52,545 nucleotides of DNA, taken from NCBI GenBank assembly GCA_902514885.1, contig CABXST010000002.1, forward strand, positions 1 to 52,545, in the 5' to 3' direction. Position 1 is the first letter of the stretch. The number at the start of each line of letters is the position of its first letter. Origin of the DNA: an uncultured Alphaproteobacteria bacterium (GTDB lineage: Bacteria > Pseudomonadota > Alphaproteobacteria > HIMB59). The notes beneath the pieces are model-generated. The model did not search any database and was not told the DNA's origin. It saw nothing but the letters and a program-made list of their open reading frames with translations. This document shows, one piece after another, positions 43,490 through 52,545 of this stretch. The position numbers and the translations under genes are program-made.

Positions 43490-44827
43490 TTGACTACTTA
43501 CTCATCTAGCAAATTTCCATTAGAAATCGGCGAAAATGGCTGGTTAAAAACAAGTAATAGTCAATATTTTGCCCCCTCTCTTGATAGAGATCACACCTGT
43601 GACTGGCTTGTTATTGGTAGTGGCTTTGCAGGAATATCTGCAGCAAAACGACTAACGGAGCTTCGTAGTGGAGACAAAATAATTCTAATTGATGCGATTG
43701 GTATTGGTGAAGGAGCAGCTGGCCAGAATAGTGGTTTCATGATTGATGTTCCTCATAATATAAATGCAAAAGGTGACTATTTAAGTTCAATTAAAAAAGA
43801 TAAAGACTCAATTTCTCTAAATCGTGAGGCTATAGAATTTTCATCACAAATGGTTGAAGAGTTCGATATTCCCCAAAGTGTATATAATAAGATTGGAAAA
43901 CTAAATGGTGCAGCAACACCCAAAGGTATTTCTTTCAATAAAGATTATAAAAAACAATTAGAGGCATTAGGAGAGGATTATCATTCTTTGGATTCCAAAC
44001 AGATGTCTGAAATTACTGGTTCCAATTATTATGAACAAGGAATTTATACCCCTGGAACAATTCTAATTCAGCCTGCTGAATATATCAAAAGAATAGTTGA
44101 AAGACTCAGTGATAAAATCAAAGTTTTTCAAAATAGTCCTATAAAAAAAATTGAAAAAAAAAATAATAGTTGGAACGCCTATACTTCTCAAGGAAAAATA
44201 ATTTCTAAAAATATTATTTTTGCAGTTAATGGGCATATAACAAATTTCGGATTTTACAAAAATCAACTTATTCATATTTTTACTTATTCCTCTCTTACTA
44301 AAAAATTTGATGATAGTATTTTAAAAAGTGACCCCTCATGGGGTTTGACCTCTTCAAATCCTATTGGCACCACTGTTAGAAAAGTTAAGGTTAGTGAAAA
44401 TCAATCTAGACTTCTCATTAGGAATACTTGGAGATGCCGCCAAAATCTTGAGTCACTTAATTCTGATTTTAAGAACTCCTGTCAAAAACACCGAAAAAGT
44501 TTTATAGGACGCTTTCCTAATTTAAATGAAATACCATTTGAGTTTAGTTGGGGAGGGCGAGTTTGTCTTTCTTTAAACGGCGCTCCTGCTTTTGGTGAGT
44601 TAGATGAAAATCTCTTTTCTGCTTGCTGTTCAAATGGATTGGGAACAGTTAAAGGAACTTTGGCAGGAAAACTAATCATTGATAAGGCATGTAAATCAAA
44701 TTCATCTCAACTTGATAAGTATGAAAATATTGAAAAACCATCTATTTTGCCGCCTAATTTTTTAACCCAAATAGGGGCTAACTTAAGAATTAAATCTCGA
44801 GAAATGACAGCAGGTAGGGATTTATAA
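43490..44827 (+). CDS. FAD-dependent amine/imino-acid oxidoreductase (DAO/OrdL family; TTG start)
   Basis: DWLVIGSGFAGISAAKRLTEL, GAAGQNSGFM, SWGGRVCLSLNGAPAFGEL, CCSNGLGTVKGTLAGKL. Confidence 0.85.
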   Translation: MTTYSSSKFPLEIGENGWLKTSNSQYFAPSLDRDHTCDWLVIGSGFAGISAAKRLTELRSGDKIILIDAIGIGEGAAGQNSGFMIDVPHNINAKGDYLSSIKKDKDSISLNREAIEFSSQMVEEFDIPQSVYNKIGKLNGAATPKGISFNKDYKKQLEALGEDYHSLDSKQMSEITGSNYYEQGIYTPGTILIQPAEYIKRIVERLSDKIKVFQNSPIKKIEKKNNSWNAYTSQGKIISKNIIFAVNGHITNFGFYKNQLIHIFTYSSLTKKFDDSILKSDPSWGLTSSNPIGTTVRKVKVSENQSRLLIRNTWRCRQNLESLNSDFKNSCQKHRKSFIGRFPNLNEIPFEFSWGGRVCLSLNGAPAFGELDENLFSACCSNGLGTVKGTLAGKLIIDKACKSNSSQLDKYENIEKPSILPPNFLTQIGANLRIKSREMTAGRDL

Positions 44828-44885
44828 AAGAAATGATAACCAATTATGATACATTGGATAATCTAAACAAGGAGATTACGGGAAA

Positions 44886-45851
44886 GTGACTATTTTAAAA
44901 GGTATCTATGGAGCTATGTGTACCCCATTCCAAGATAGTGGAGAGGGAATTGATATAAAGCGTTACCACTCTCATATCGATGACTTATTAGAAGCGGGCG
45001 TACATGGTTTAGTCCTATGTTCTGGCACCGGTGAATATGCTTACCTAACAGATGATGAGAAACAAACTTTAATTACAGAGGGTGTTAAACATATTAATGG
45101 TCGTTGTTCAACAATAGCACAAACTACTGCACTTAGTACTAATGAGTGTATCAACAAAGCAAGGGCCGCAGAAGATGCAGGTGCAACTGCAATTATGGTT
45201 ATGCCACCTTTCCTAGAACCACCTTCAGAACGAGGAGTTATTTATCACTATGAGGCTATAGCAAAAGCAGTGGGAGTTCCTATCGTAATGTATAATGTTC
45301 CACAGCAAGCAGCACCCCTCTCCGAAGACACTTATCGTAAATTATTAGCAATAGAAAATTTAGATTATATTAAAGACAGTTCAGGAGACTTTTTAAATTT
45401 GCAAAAATTTATCAAGACGGGAGGAAGAGTTTTCTGTGGTATAGACTCCTTTGCTCCATTTGCATTAATGAGTGGATGTACAGGGATGATTTGGGGAGCT
45501 GTAAATTTTATGCCCCATGAATGTGTTAAACTATTTAATTTAATTGAAGAAAAAAAATATCAAGACGCTATGGATTTATGGAAATTGATGGAGCCCGTGT
45601 GTTTATGGCTGGGAGGAAATAGACACGACGTTGACTACTTAACAGGGATTAAAGCAGCCGCGAATTTATCAGGTAGAGAAATGGGCCCACCCCGTAAACC
45701 CCTACCAAATGTAGTAGCACCTGCACGCCATGATTTAAGAATTGCCATGTCAAAACTACCCATCAACCATACTACTAACAATAGATTGGTTTGGAGAGAT
45801 TGGCAGGAAGAGAAAGATTGGTTAATCCAGTCTTCAATCAAAAGGAACTAA
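44886..45851 (+). CDS. Dihydrodipicolinate synthase/N-acetylneuraminate lyase family aldolase (GTG start)
   Basis: AMCTPF, CSGTGEYAYLTDDEKQTL, IVMYNVPQQ (Tyr), YIKDSSGD (Schiff-base Lys). Confidence 0.88.
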   Translation: MTILKGIYGAMCTPFQDSGEGIDIKRYHSHIDDLLEAGVHGLVLCSGTGEYAYLTDDEKQTLITEGVKHINGRCSTIAQTTALSTNECINKARAAEDAGATAIMVMPPFLEPPSERGVIYHYEAIAKAVGVPIVMYNVPQQAAPLSEDTYRKLLAIENLDYIKDSSGDFLNLQKFIKTGGRVFCGIDSFAPFALMSGCTGMIWGAVNFMPHECVKLFNLIEEKKYQDAMDLWKLMEPVCLWLGGNRHDVDYLTGIKAAANLSGREMGPPRKPLPNVVAPARHDLRIAMSKLPINHTTNNRLVWRDWQEEKDWLIQSSIKRN

Positions 45852-45865
45852 TTAAGGAGCAATTT

Positions 45866-47332
45866 ATGTCTAAAACAGTCGATTTTTCAACAAAATTGAT
45901 CATAGGAGGTAGGCCTCTTCCTGGATCTGAAGGCAAAACATTTGAGACTATTAACCCTGCTAATGGAAAGGTTTTAGCAAGTATCGCTGAGGCTTCAGGT
46001 GAAGATGTTAATAAAGCTGTGTCCGCAGCAAGAAAAGCTTTTGAGGAGGGTCCTTGGTCTAAGATGGCACCTGCTGAGAGAAAAAAAGTTTTATTGAGAT
46101 TTGCAACAGTCATAGAGGCTCATTCAGAGGAGTTAGCGATGATGGAAGCTATGGAAGCAGGCAAGCCTATAACTGATTGTCTAGAAATAGATATGCCAGA
46201 AACAGTTAATACTATTCGCTGGCACGCAGAAGCCATTGATAAGCTCTATGATCAAATTTCTCCAAGTGACCCAAGTATCCTCTCGATGATTGTCAGAGAG
46301 CCGATGGGTGTTGTCGCGGCTATTCTACCATGGAATTTTCCCGCAATGATGGCTGCCTGGAAGCTCGGTCCCATTCTTGCAACTGGAAATACAGTGGTCC
46401 TGAAACCTGCTGAACAAACCTCTCTATCAACAATTCGAATTGGAGAGCTTGCTGCAGAGGCAGGCATTCCCGATGGTGTTATAAATGTTGTTTGTGGTTT
46501 TGGTGAGACCGTGGGAAAAGCGCTAGGCGAACATCCTGATGTTGATTGTGTCGCTTTTACTGGTTCTACTGAAACTGGGCGAATGTTTCTTCGTTACTCT
46601 GCTGATACTAATCTTAAAAGAGTTTTACTAGAGTGCGGTGGGAAAAATCCTTTTATTGTAATGGGTGACACTGAGGACTTAGATACAGCAGCTGATCATG
46701 CCACTAATTCTATATTCTGGAATATGGGAGAAAACTGTTCTTCAAATTCTCGTTTACTTGTCCATCAGTCAATCAAAGATGAACTACTAGAATTAATTGT
46801 CGAGAAATCCAAAGAGTGGGTAGTGGGAGATCCTTTAGATGCTGCAACTAAAATTGGCCCTATGATTGAACAAGCACACCTAGATAAGGTCATGAGCTTC
46901 ATTGATCAAGCTAACCAGGATAAAAATAAATTAGTTATTGGAGGAAAAAGAACTAGAGAAGATACAGGTGGATATTTTGTTCAGCCAACCATATTTGATG
47001 ACGTAAAGCCTGAAAATACAATATTTTCTGAAGAAGTTTTTGGCCCTGTCTTAGGGATCACAACCTTTAAAGACCCAGAAGAAGGCATAGCTTTAGCCAA
47101 CCAAAACAAGTACGGACTGGCCGCTTCTGTTTTTACTAGCTCTAATAAGACAGCTCATGTAGCCGCAAGAAAAATTAAGGCTGGGACTGTAGCAGTTAAT
47201 TGTTACGGTGAGGGCGATATCACTACTCCTTTTGGTGGTTATAAACTCTCCGGCTTCGGGGGCAGGGATAAATCTTTAGCTGCACATGATCAGTATTGTG
47301 AGCTAAAAACTATTTGGATAGATTTAACGTGA
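45866..47332 (+). CDS. NAD(P)-dependent aldehyde dehydrogenase (PuuC-like; start trimmed from 45791)
   Basis: ILPWNFPAMMAAWKLGPILATGNTVVLKPAEQT, LLECGGKNP, NMGENCSSNSR (catalytic Cys), C-terminal DQYCELKTIWIDL; SD AAGGAGC before ATG 45866. Confidence 0.93.
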   Translation: MSKTVDFSTKLIIGGRPLPGSEGKTFETINPANGKVLASIAEASGEDVNKAVSAARKAFEEGPWSKMAPAERKKVLLRFATVIEAHSEELAMMEAMEAGKPITDCLEIDMPETVNTIRWHAEAIDKLYDQISPSDPSILSMIVREPMGVVAAILPWNFPAMMAAWKLGPILATGNTVVLKPAEQTSLSTIRIGELAAEAGIPDGVINVVCGFGETVGKALGEHPDVDCVAFTGSTETGRMFLRYSADTNLKRVLLECGGKNPFIVMGDTEDLDTAADHATNSIFWNMGENCSSNSRLLVHQSIKDELLELIVEKSKEWVVGDPLDAATKIGPMIEQAHLDKVMSFIDQANQDKNKLVIGGKRTREDTGGYFVQPTIFDDVKPENTIFSEEVFGPVLGITTFKDPEEGIALANQNKYGLAASVFTSSNKTAHVAARKIKAGTVAVNCYGEGDITTPFGGYKLSGFGGRDKSLAAHDQYCELKTIWIDLT

Positions 47333-47351
47333 CAATAAAAAGGAATTAATT

Positions 47352-48554
47352 ATGAGAGAAGTAGAAGTTGATCAACAAGATACCGATCAAGTTTATTTTC
47401 AAAATCTTCAAAAATTAGAACAATGTATTAAACCAATACACGAAGCAAAAGGCATCCCCAATGAATATTATACTAAAACCGAATATTTTGATTTAGAGAA
47501 AGAAATTCTTTTTAACAAAGGTTGGTTTGCCGTAGGCTTCGTAAAAGACCTACCCCAACCTGGCTCTGTTAGACCGGTCAACTATTTTAAAAATCCTCTC
47601 TTATTAATTCGCAGTATCCAAGATAAAAAAATACGTGTTCTTCAAAATGTATGTCGACATCGAGGTATGACCCTCATTAAAGACCCCAAAGTTTTGAAGG
47701 GTGCAATTCGCTGTCCTTACCACTCTTGGTGCTACAAGCAAACCGGAGAAGTTGTTGCTACCCCTCATATTGGAGGACCAGGTTATAACTATCACTCCGA
47801 TATTAATAAAAGTGAATTATCATTAATTGAGGTTCGTTCTCATATTTGGAGAGATGTCATATTTGTAAATCCTGATGGCAGGGCAAAACCCTTTGAAGAA
47901 GTTCATAAACCTTTGTTAGAACGATGGTCCTCTTTTGATCAACCTATGCATTCAGATATGAGCGACTCATCTTTTGAGCTTGGGGTCAAAACTAACTGGA
48001 AACTAGCAGTCGAAAATTACTTAGAGTCCTACCACCTCCCTTGGATTCACCCGGGTTTAAATAGTTATTCCAAGTTAGAGGATCATGAAAATATTGTTAA
48101 ATATGGCCATTACTCTGGACAAATTAGTAATAAATACATTCCAAGATATTCAACAGGAAAACAATTTCAAAATTTTAAAAATTTAAGCTCTGAATGGGAC
48201 AGCAAAGGAGAATATATTGTTTTATTTCCAAATTTAATATTGGGTGTTCAAAAAGATCATGTTTTTAATCTCATTATTGAACCAATTGGATGTGATCAAA
48301 TCAAAGAGCATGTTGAAATCTATTATTCAGACTCTTCCATGTTGTCTGATGAATATCAGCAAACACGCTTAGAGAATTCTAAGCTTTGGAGAACTGTATT
48401 TGAAGAAGATATTTTTGTAGTAGAGGGAATGCAGCAAGGCCGTTATGCGGAGGGCTTTGATGGAGGGCGCTTTTCACCAGTAATGGATGAACCAACTCAT
48501 GTCTTTCACGATTGGTATGCTAGAAAGATGTTAAAAGTTAAGAGTTACTTTTGA
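47352..48554 (+). CDS. Rieske [2Fe-2S] aromatic-ring-hydroxylating-type oxygenase alpha subunit
   Basis: CRHRGMTLIKDPKVLKGAIRCPYHSWCY Rieske motif; NWKLAVENYLESYHLPWIHPGL mononuclear iron site. Confidence 0.92.
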   Translation: MREVEVDQQDTDQVYFQNLQKLEQCIKPIHEAKGIPNEYYTKTEYFDLEKEILFNKGWFAVGFVKDLPQPGSVRPVNYFKNPLLLIRSIQDKKIRVLQNVCRHRGMTLIKDPKVLKGAIRCPYHSWCYKQTGEVVATPHIGGPGYNYHSDINKSELSLIEVRSHIWRDVIFVNPDGRAKPFEEVHKPLLERWSSFDQPMHSDMSDSSFELGVKTNWKLAVENYLESYHLPWIHPGLNSYSKLEDHENIVKYGHYSGQISNKYIPRYSTGKQFQNFKNLSSEWDSKGEYIVLFPNLILGVQKDHVFNLIIEPIGCDQIKEHVEIYYSDSSMLSDEYQQTRLENSKLWRTVFEEDIFVVEGMQQGRYAEGFDGGRFSPVMDEPTHVFHDWYARKMLKVKSYF

Positions 48555-48630
48555 TAGATGGATTCTTAGCATCTTTGGAGCCGTTATCGCAATTGTTACT
48601 ATGCTTTACGAAAACAATAAGCATAAATAA
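48535..48630 (+). pseudogene. Possible start-less membrane micro-ORF overlapping the Rieske gene end
   Basis: Open frame KLRVTFDRWILSIFGAVIAIVTMLYENNKHK* with one TM-like segment but no canonical initiator upstream of the TM. Confidence 0.2.
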
Positions 48631-48742
48631 TATTTACTTTGATTTTCAAAGGTAACATTAAAAATCTTGTGTATACATTATACCAGCAATTTTTTTTTTA
48701 TTTTACTTTTAAAAAAAATGAATATGTTATCAACAAATTTAA

Positions 48743-49696
48743 ATGAGCTTCACATTATACACAAATAAAAACACTAGGCTTCAAAGAAGTGAATTGGCTG
48801 TGCCTGGTTCAAATTATAAAATGTTTGAAAAAGCTTTAAACTCTGAAGCAGATTACATTTTTCTTGATTTAGAGGATGCCGTTTCACCAAATGATAAATC
48901 TGTTGCACGAGAAAATATTATCAAAGGTCTTAAAGAATACGATTGGAAAGGACATGGAAAAACTATGTCTGTAAGAATTAATGGTCTAGACACTCACTAC
49001 ATGTACAAAGACGTTATAGACCTTGTTACATACTCTGGAAAATATATAGATACGATTTTAATACCAAAAGTAGGTGTCAGGGATGATGTTTATATGGTTG
49101 ATTGTTTGCTCTCACAATTAGAAGATGAATATAATTTAGAAAATAAAATTGGCATAGAGTGTTTAATTGAAACTGCACTTGGTATGGTAAATGTTGATAA
49201 AATTGCCCAGTCCTCACAAAGACTTGAGGCTTTACATTTTGGAGTTGCAGATTATGCAGCAAGCCTTAGAGCAAGAACTGTTGTTATAGGTGGATTAAAC
49301 CCTGACTATCCAGGAGATCAGTGGCATCACGGACTTTCAAAAATGGTCGCAACTTGTCGAGCATATGGAATTAGAGCAATAGACGGACCTTATGGTGACT
49401 TTAATGATCCTGAGGGATATATAAATGCTGCAAAAAGGGCTGCAGCAATTGGTTATGAAGGTAAGTGGGCTATTCATCCCTCACAAATTAAATTAGCAAA
49501 CGATGTTTTTTCTCCTCCCGAGAGTGAAGTTGAAAGAGCAAAAAGAATTATTACTGAACTTGATAAAGCAGCATCTTTAGGAAAAGGCGCAGCACAAATT
49601 GATGGAAGAATGATAGATGCAGCATCAGAGAGAATGGCAAATAATATCGTTAACATAGATAATTTGATTAAACAAAAACAAGATAAGGATATTTGA
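48743..49696 (+). CDS. mcl: L-malyl-CoA lyase (CitE/HpcH family)
   Basis: RSELAVPGSNYKMFEKALNSEADYIFLDLEDAVSPNDK, IGIECLIETALGMVN, HFGVADYAAS, AIDGPYGDFNDPEGY, WAIHPSQI; followed by mtkAB. Confidence 0.88.
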   Translation: MSFTLYTNKNTRLQRSELAVPGSNYKMFEKALNSEADYIFLDLEDAVSPNDKSVARENIIKGLKEYDWKGHGKTMSVRINGLDTHYMYKDVIDLVTYSGKYIDTILIPKVGVRDDVYMVDCLLSQLEDEYNLENKIGIECLIETALGMVNVDKIAQSSQRLEALHFGVADYAASLRARTVVIGGLNPDYPGDQWHHGLSKMVATCRAYGIRAIDGPYGDFNDPEGYINAAKRAAAIGYEGKWAIHPSQIKLANDVFSPPESEVERAKRIITELDKAASLGKGAAQIDGRMIDAASERMANNIVNIDNLIKQKQDKDI

Positions 49697-49699
49697 ATT

Positions 49700-50872
49700 A
49701 TGGACATTCATGAGTACCAAGCAAAAAGACTTTTAAGAGGTTTCAATATCTCAATACCAAAGGGAAGAGTTGCCTATGGACCCGAGCACGCTGAGTACAT
49801 AGCAAGAGATATTGGCGGTAATAAATGGGTAGTAAAGGCCCAGATTCATTCTGGGGCAAGAGGTAAAGCTGGGGGCATCATTGTTTGTAATAGCTTTGAA
49901 GAGGTATCAGAAGCTACAAATAAACTTTTAGGAAAAAGTCTTGTCACTCATCAAACTGGCCCTAAAGGCAAAGTGGTTCAAAGAGTATATGTAGAAGAAG
50001 CAACTGACATTAAAGAAGAATTTTACCTTGGCTTAGTTTTTGATAGAAGTTCTGAGTGTATTATGGTTGTTGTCTCATCCGAGGGAGGTATGAGTGTTGA
50101 GGAAATTTCTAAAAATAAACCTGAGTCAATCATTCGAGCAAAGATCGAAGCATCTGTTGGCATGCAAGCATTTCAAGCAAGAGAAATAGCTTTTGGTTTA
50201 GGACTTGACTCTAAATCTATAAATAGGTGCGCTGAAGCTATTATGGCATGTTCAAAAGTGTTTAGTCAGTATGATGCTACGATGGTAGAAATCAATCCTC
50301 TAGTTTTAACAGCTGACGACCATATTGTTGCTTTAGATTGTAAAATGTCATTTGATGACAACGCTCTTTTTAGAATTCCTGAAATTTCAGAGCTAAGGGA
50401 TAAATCCCAGGAAGACCCCCAAGAAACATATGCAGCTGATAGAGACCTCAATTATGTAGGTCTCGATGGAAATATTGGAAATATTATTAATGGTGCCGGG
50501 TTAGCAATGGCCTCCATGGATATGATTAAATTAGCTGGAGGAGAACCCGCAAATTTTTTAGATGTTGGCGGTGGAGCTACTCCTGAAAAAATTGTAAAAG
50601 CATTTAAATTAGTATCTAACGATCCAAACGTAAAAGTAATTTTAGTAAACATTTTTGCGGGTATTAATCGATGTGACTGGATTGCTGAGGGAATTATTAA
50701 GGCTATCAATGAGGTAAATGTTAAACAACCCTTGGTAGTTAGATTAGCTGGCACAAATGTAGAAAAAGGACAAGAACTTCTAAGGTCTAGTGGAATTAAA
50801 TACGAAGAGGCCACCTCTCTTCAAGATGCAGCAACTAAAGCTGTGAAAATTTTGAACAAAGGACTAAATTAA
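49700..50872 (+). CDS. mtkA: Malate-CoA ligase beta subunit (succinyl-CoA synthetase family)
   Basis: MDIHEYQAKRLLRGFNISIPKG, AQIHSGARGKAGGI, DCKMSFDDNALFRIPEISELRD, INGAGLAMASMDMIKLAGGEPANFLDVGGGA; resembles MtkA; next to malyl-CoA lyase. Confidence 0.85.
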   Translation: MDIHEYQAKRLLRGFNISIPKGRVAYGPEHAEYIARDIGGNKWVVKAQIHSGARGKAGGIIVCNSFEEVSEATNKLLGKSLVTHQTGPKGKVVQRVYVEEATDIKEEFYLGLVFDRSSECIMVVVSSEGGMSVEEISKNKPESIIRAKIEASVGMQAFQAREIAFGLGLDSKSINRCAEAIMACSKVFSQYDATMVEINPLVLTADDHIVALDCKMSFDDNALFRIPEISELRDKSQEDPQETYAADRDLNYVGLDGNIGNIINGAGLAMASMDMIKLAGGEPANFLDVGGGATPEKIVKAFKLVSNDPNVKVILVNIFAGINRCDWIAEGIIKAINEVNVKQPLVVRLAGTNVEKGQELLRSSGIKYEEATSLQDAATKAVKILNKGLN

Positions 50873-51763
50873 ATGACCGTTTTAATTGACGAAAATTCTA
50901 AAATAATAATACAAGGATTTACTGGAAAGATCGGATCCTTTCATGCCCAAGAAATGATAGATTACGGCACCAATGTTGTAGGAGGTGTTACTCCAGGAAA
51001 AGGAGGCAGTACTCATTTAGATAGACCTGTTTTTAATACTGTTAAAGAGGCAGTTGAAAAGACTGGTGCTGATAGTAGTATTTTATTCGTACCACCACAG
51101 TTTGCTGCTGACTCTGCGATGGAAGCGGCAGATGCTGGAATTAAAGTGTGTGTTGCCATCACTGATGGCATCCCTTCCCATGATATGATTAAAGTGAAGA
51201 GGTATATGAAAAGATACCCCAAGTCAGAAAAAATGACTTTAGTAGGGCCAAACTGCTCAGGTATAATTAGTCCAGGTAAGTGTTTGTTAGGTATCATGCC
51301 AGGTCACATTTATAAAGAGGGCGAAGTAGGAGTAATAGGGCGTTCAGGAACATTGGGGTATGAGTCTGCTCAACAGATGAAAGATTTAGGCATTGGTATT
51401 TCTACTAGTGTTGGAATAGGGGGAGATCCGATCAATGGAAGCTCATTTAAAGATGTTCTAGAATTATTTGAACAAGACAGTCAAACTAAAGTTGTTTTAA
51501 TGATTGGTGAGATTGGAGGACCTCAAGAGGCTGAAGCAGCACAATTTGCAAAAGAAAATATGTCAAAACCAATTGTTTCATACATAGCTGGACTGACTGC
51601 CCCAAAGGGAAGAAAAATGGGACACGCAGGTGCTATCGTGACAGCATACGGTGAAGCGGCCTCTGAGAAAGTTGAAATACTGCAAGAGGCTGGAGTGATA
51701 GTTGCTAAAAATCCATCTGTTATCGGCGATACCGTTAAAGAGGTCTTAACTAAAATTTCTTAA
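50873..51763 (+). CDS. mtkB: Malate-CoA ligase alpha subunit
   Basis: IIQGFTGKIGSFHAQEMIDYGTNVVGGVTPGKGG, GRSGTLGYESAQQM, MGHAGAIV (active-site His); pairs with mtkA. Confidence 0.85.
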   Translation: MTVLIDENSKIIIQGFTGKIGSFHAQEMIDYGTNVVGGVTPGKGGSTHLDRPVFNTVKEAVEKTGADSSILFVPPQFAADSAMEAADAGIKVCVAITDGIPSHDMIKVKRYMKRYPKSEKMTLVGPNCSGIISPGKCLLGIMPGHIYKEGEVGVIGRSGTLGYESAQQMKDLGIGISTSVGIGGDPINGSSFKDVLELFEQDSQTKVVLMIGEIGGPQEAEAAQFAKENMSKPIVSYIAGLTAPKGRKMGHAGAIVTAYGEAASEKVEILQEAGVIVAKNPSVIGDTVKEVLTKIS

Positions 51764-51782
51764 AAAAAATTTATTTTTTTAA
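51762..51782. terminator. AT-only inverted repeat between convergent mtkB and rhodanese genes (possible bidirectional terminator)
   Basis: AAAAAAA-centre-TTTTTTT palindromic tract spanning both stop codons. Confidence 0.35.
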
Positions 51783-52154
51783 ATTAAATCCCGCTTCAAC
51801 CCAAGCTTTTGTTCCACCTGTGAGATTGGATACGTCGCTATAGCCCATATCTTGAAGAGTTTTAGTTGATAAAGTTCCTTGACCACCCACTCCACAATAA
51901 ACAACAATTTTTTTCTCAGGATCAAGCTCTTCTTTTCTGAGAGGGTTGTCTGGTCTTTGATCAGCGTGAAATTCTAGCATGTCTCTTGGAACATGCACTG
52001 ATCCTTCTATTTGACCTTCAGCCTCGATGGCATCTTTTGAGCGAACATCAACAAGGATAATTTCTTCATTATCTAATTGCTGTTTTAATTCTTCTGGGCT
52101 CACTGATTTGATTTCAGCATTTGCTTCTTCCAAAAGCTCCGGAAAAGTCTTCAT
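51771..52154 (-). CDS. Rhodanese-like domain protein
   Basis: EIILVDVRSKDAIEAEGQIEGSVHVPRDML and active-site loop VVYCGVGGQGTLS. Confidence 0.85.
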   Translation of the reverse strand: MKTFPELLEEANAEIKSVSPEELKQQLDNEEIILVDVRSKDAIEAEGQIEGSVHVPRDMLEFHADQRPDNPLRKEELDPEKKIVVYCGVGGQGTLSTKTLQDMGYSDVSNLTGGTKAWVEAGFNLKK

Positions 52155-52230
52155 TTATTCATTTCTCCTCAATAACTATTGATAGTATATAACTGTTTGA
52201 TCTTAAATTTAATATATTACTATAATATAA

Positions 52231-52545
<315 letters not shown>

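Noticed and set aside
48668-48763. TTGTGTATA...TATACACAA long-spaced inverted repeat around the mcl start
   Set aside because: Short AT-rich arms ~80 nt apart, one inside the mcl coding start; probably chance.
50452-50814. 120-aa minus-strand ORF opposite mtkA
   Set aside because: Antisense to conserved coding sequence; no domain or ribosome-binding site seen.

Overview
AT-rich, gene-dense chromosomal window that looks alphaproteobacterial, probably a streamlined marine lineage (inferred from gene order and protein families; taxonomy not tested). The first ~39.9 kb is mostly core: ybeY(partial)-corC-lnt-trmB, nusA-infB-rbfA-truB-rpsO-pnp, a DEAD-box helicase, fabI/fabB/fabA, a ThiF/MoeB protein, dut, a split coaB/coaC, ubiE diverging from mutM, rpsT, dnaA-dnaN-recF-gyrB, a RegB/RegA-like two-component pair, polA, DUF924-glutaredoxin-nrdB-nrdA, adenosine-kinase-like/ahcY/metK, tsaE-amgK-like-murU-like-trxA. 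From ~39.9 to 51.8 kb the content is metabolic and accessory: a DddP-like DMSP lyase next to an unassigned SAM-methyltransferase-like protein; a divergent five-gene run (BHMT-type homocysteine methyltransferase, FAD oxidoreductase, DapA-family lyase, PuuC-like aldehyde dehydrogenase, Rieske oxygenase) that reads as a methylated-osmolyte or N-methyl-heterocycle catabolic pathway; and a malyl-CoA lyase/malate-CoA ligase (mcl-mtkA-mtkB) module. The window closes with a rhodanese and the start of a ferredoxin-NADP reductase. Most notable: the methylated-compound cassette, the DddP/methyltransferase pair, coaBC split by one in-frame stop, and apparent loss of several normally syntenic genes (rimP, ylxR, ubiB, addAB). 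No CRISPR array, transposon, prophage, rRNA or tRNA gene was recognised.
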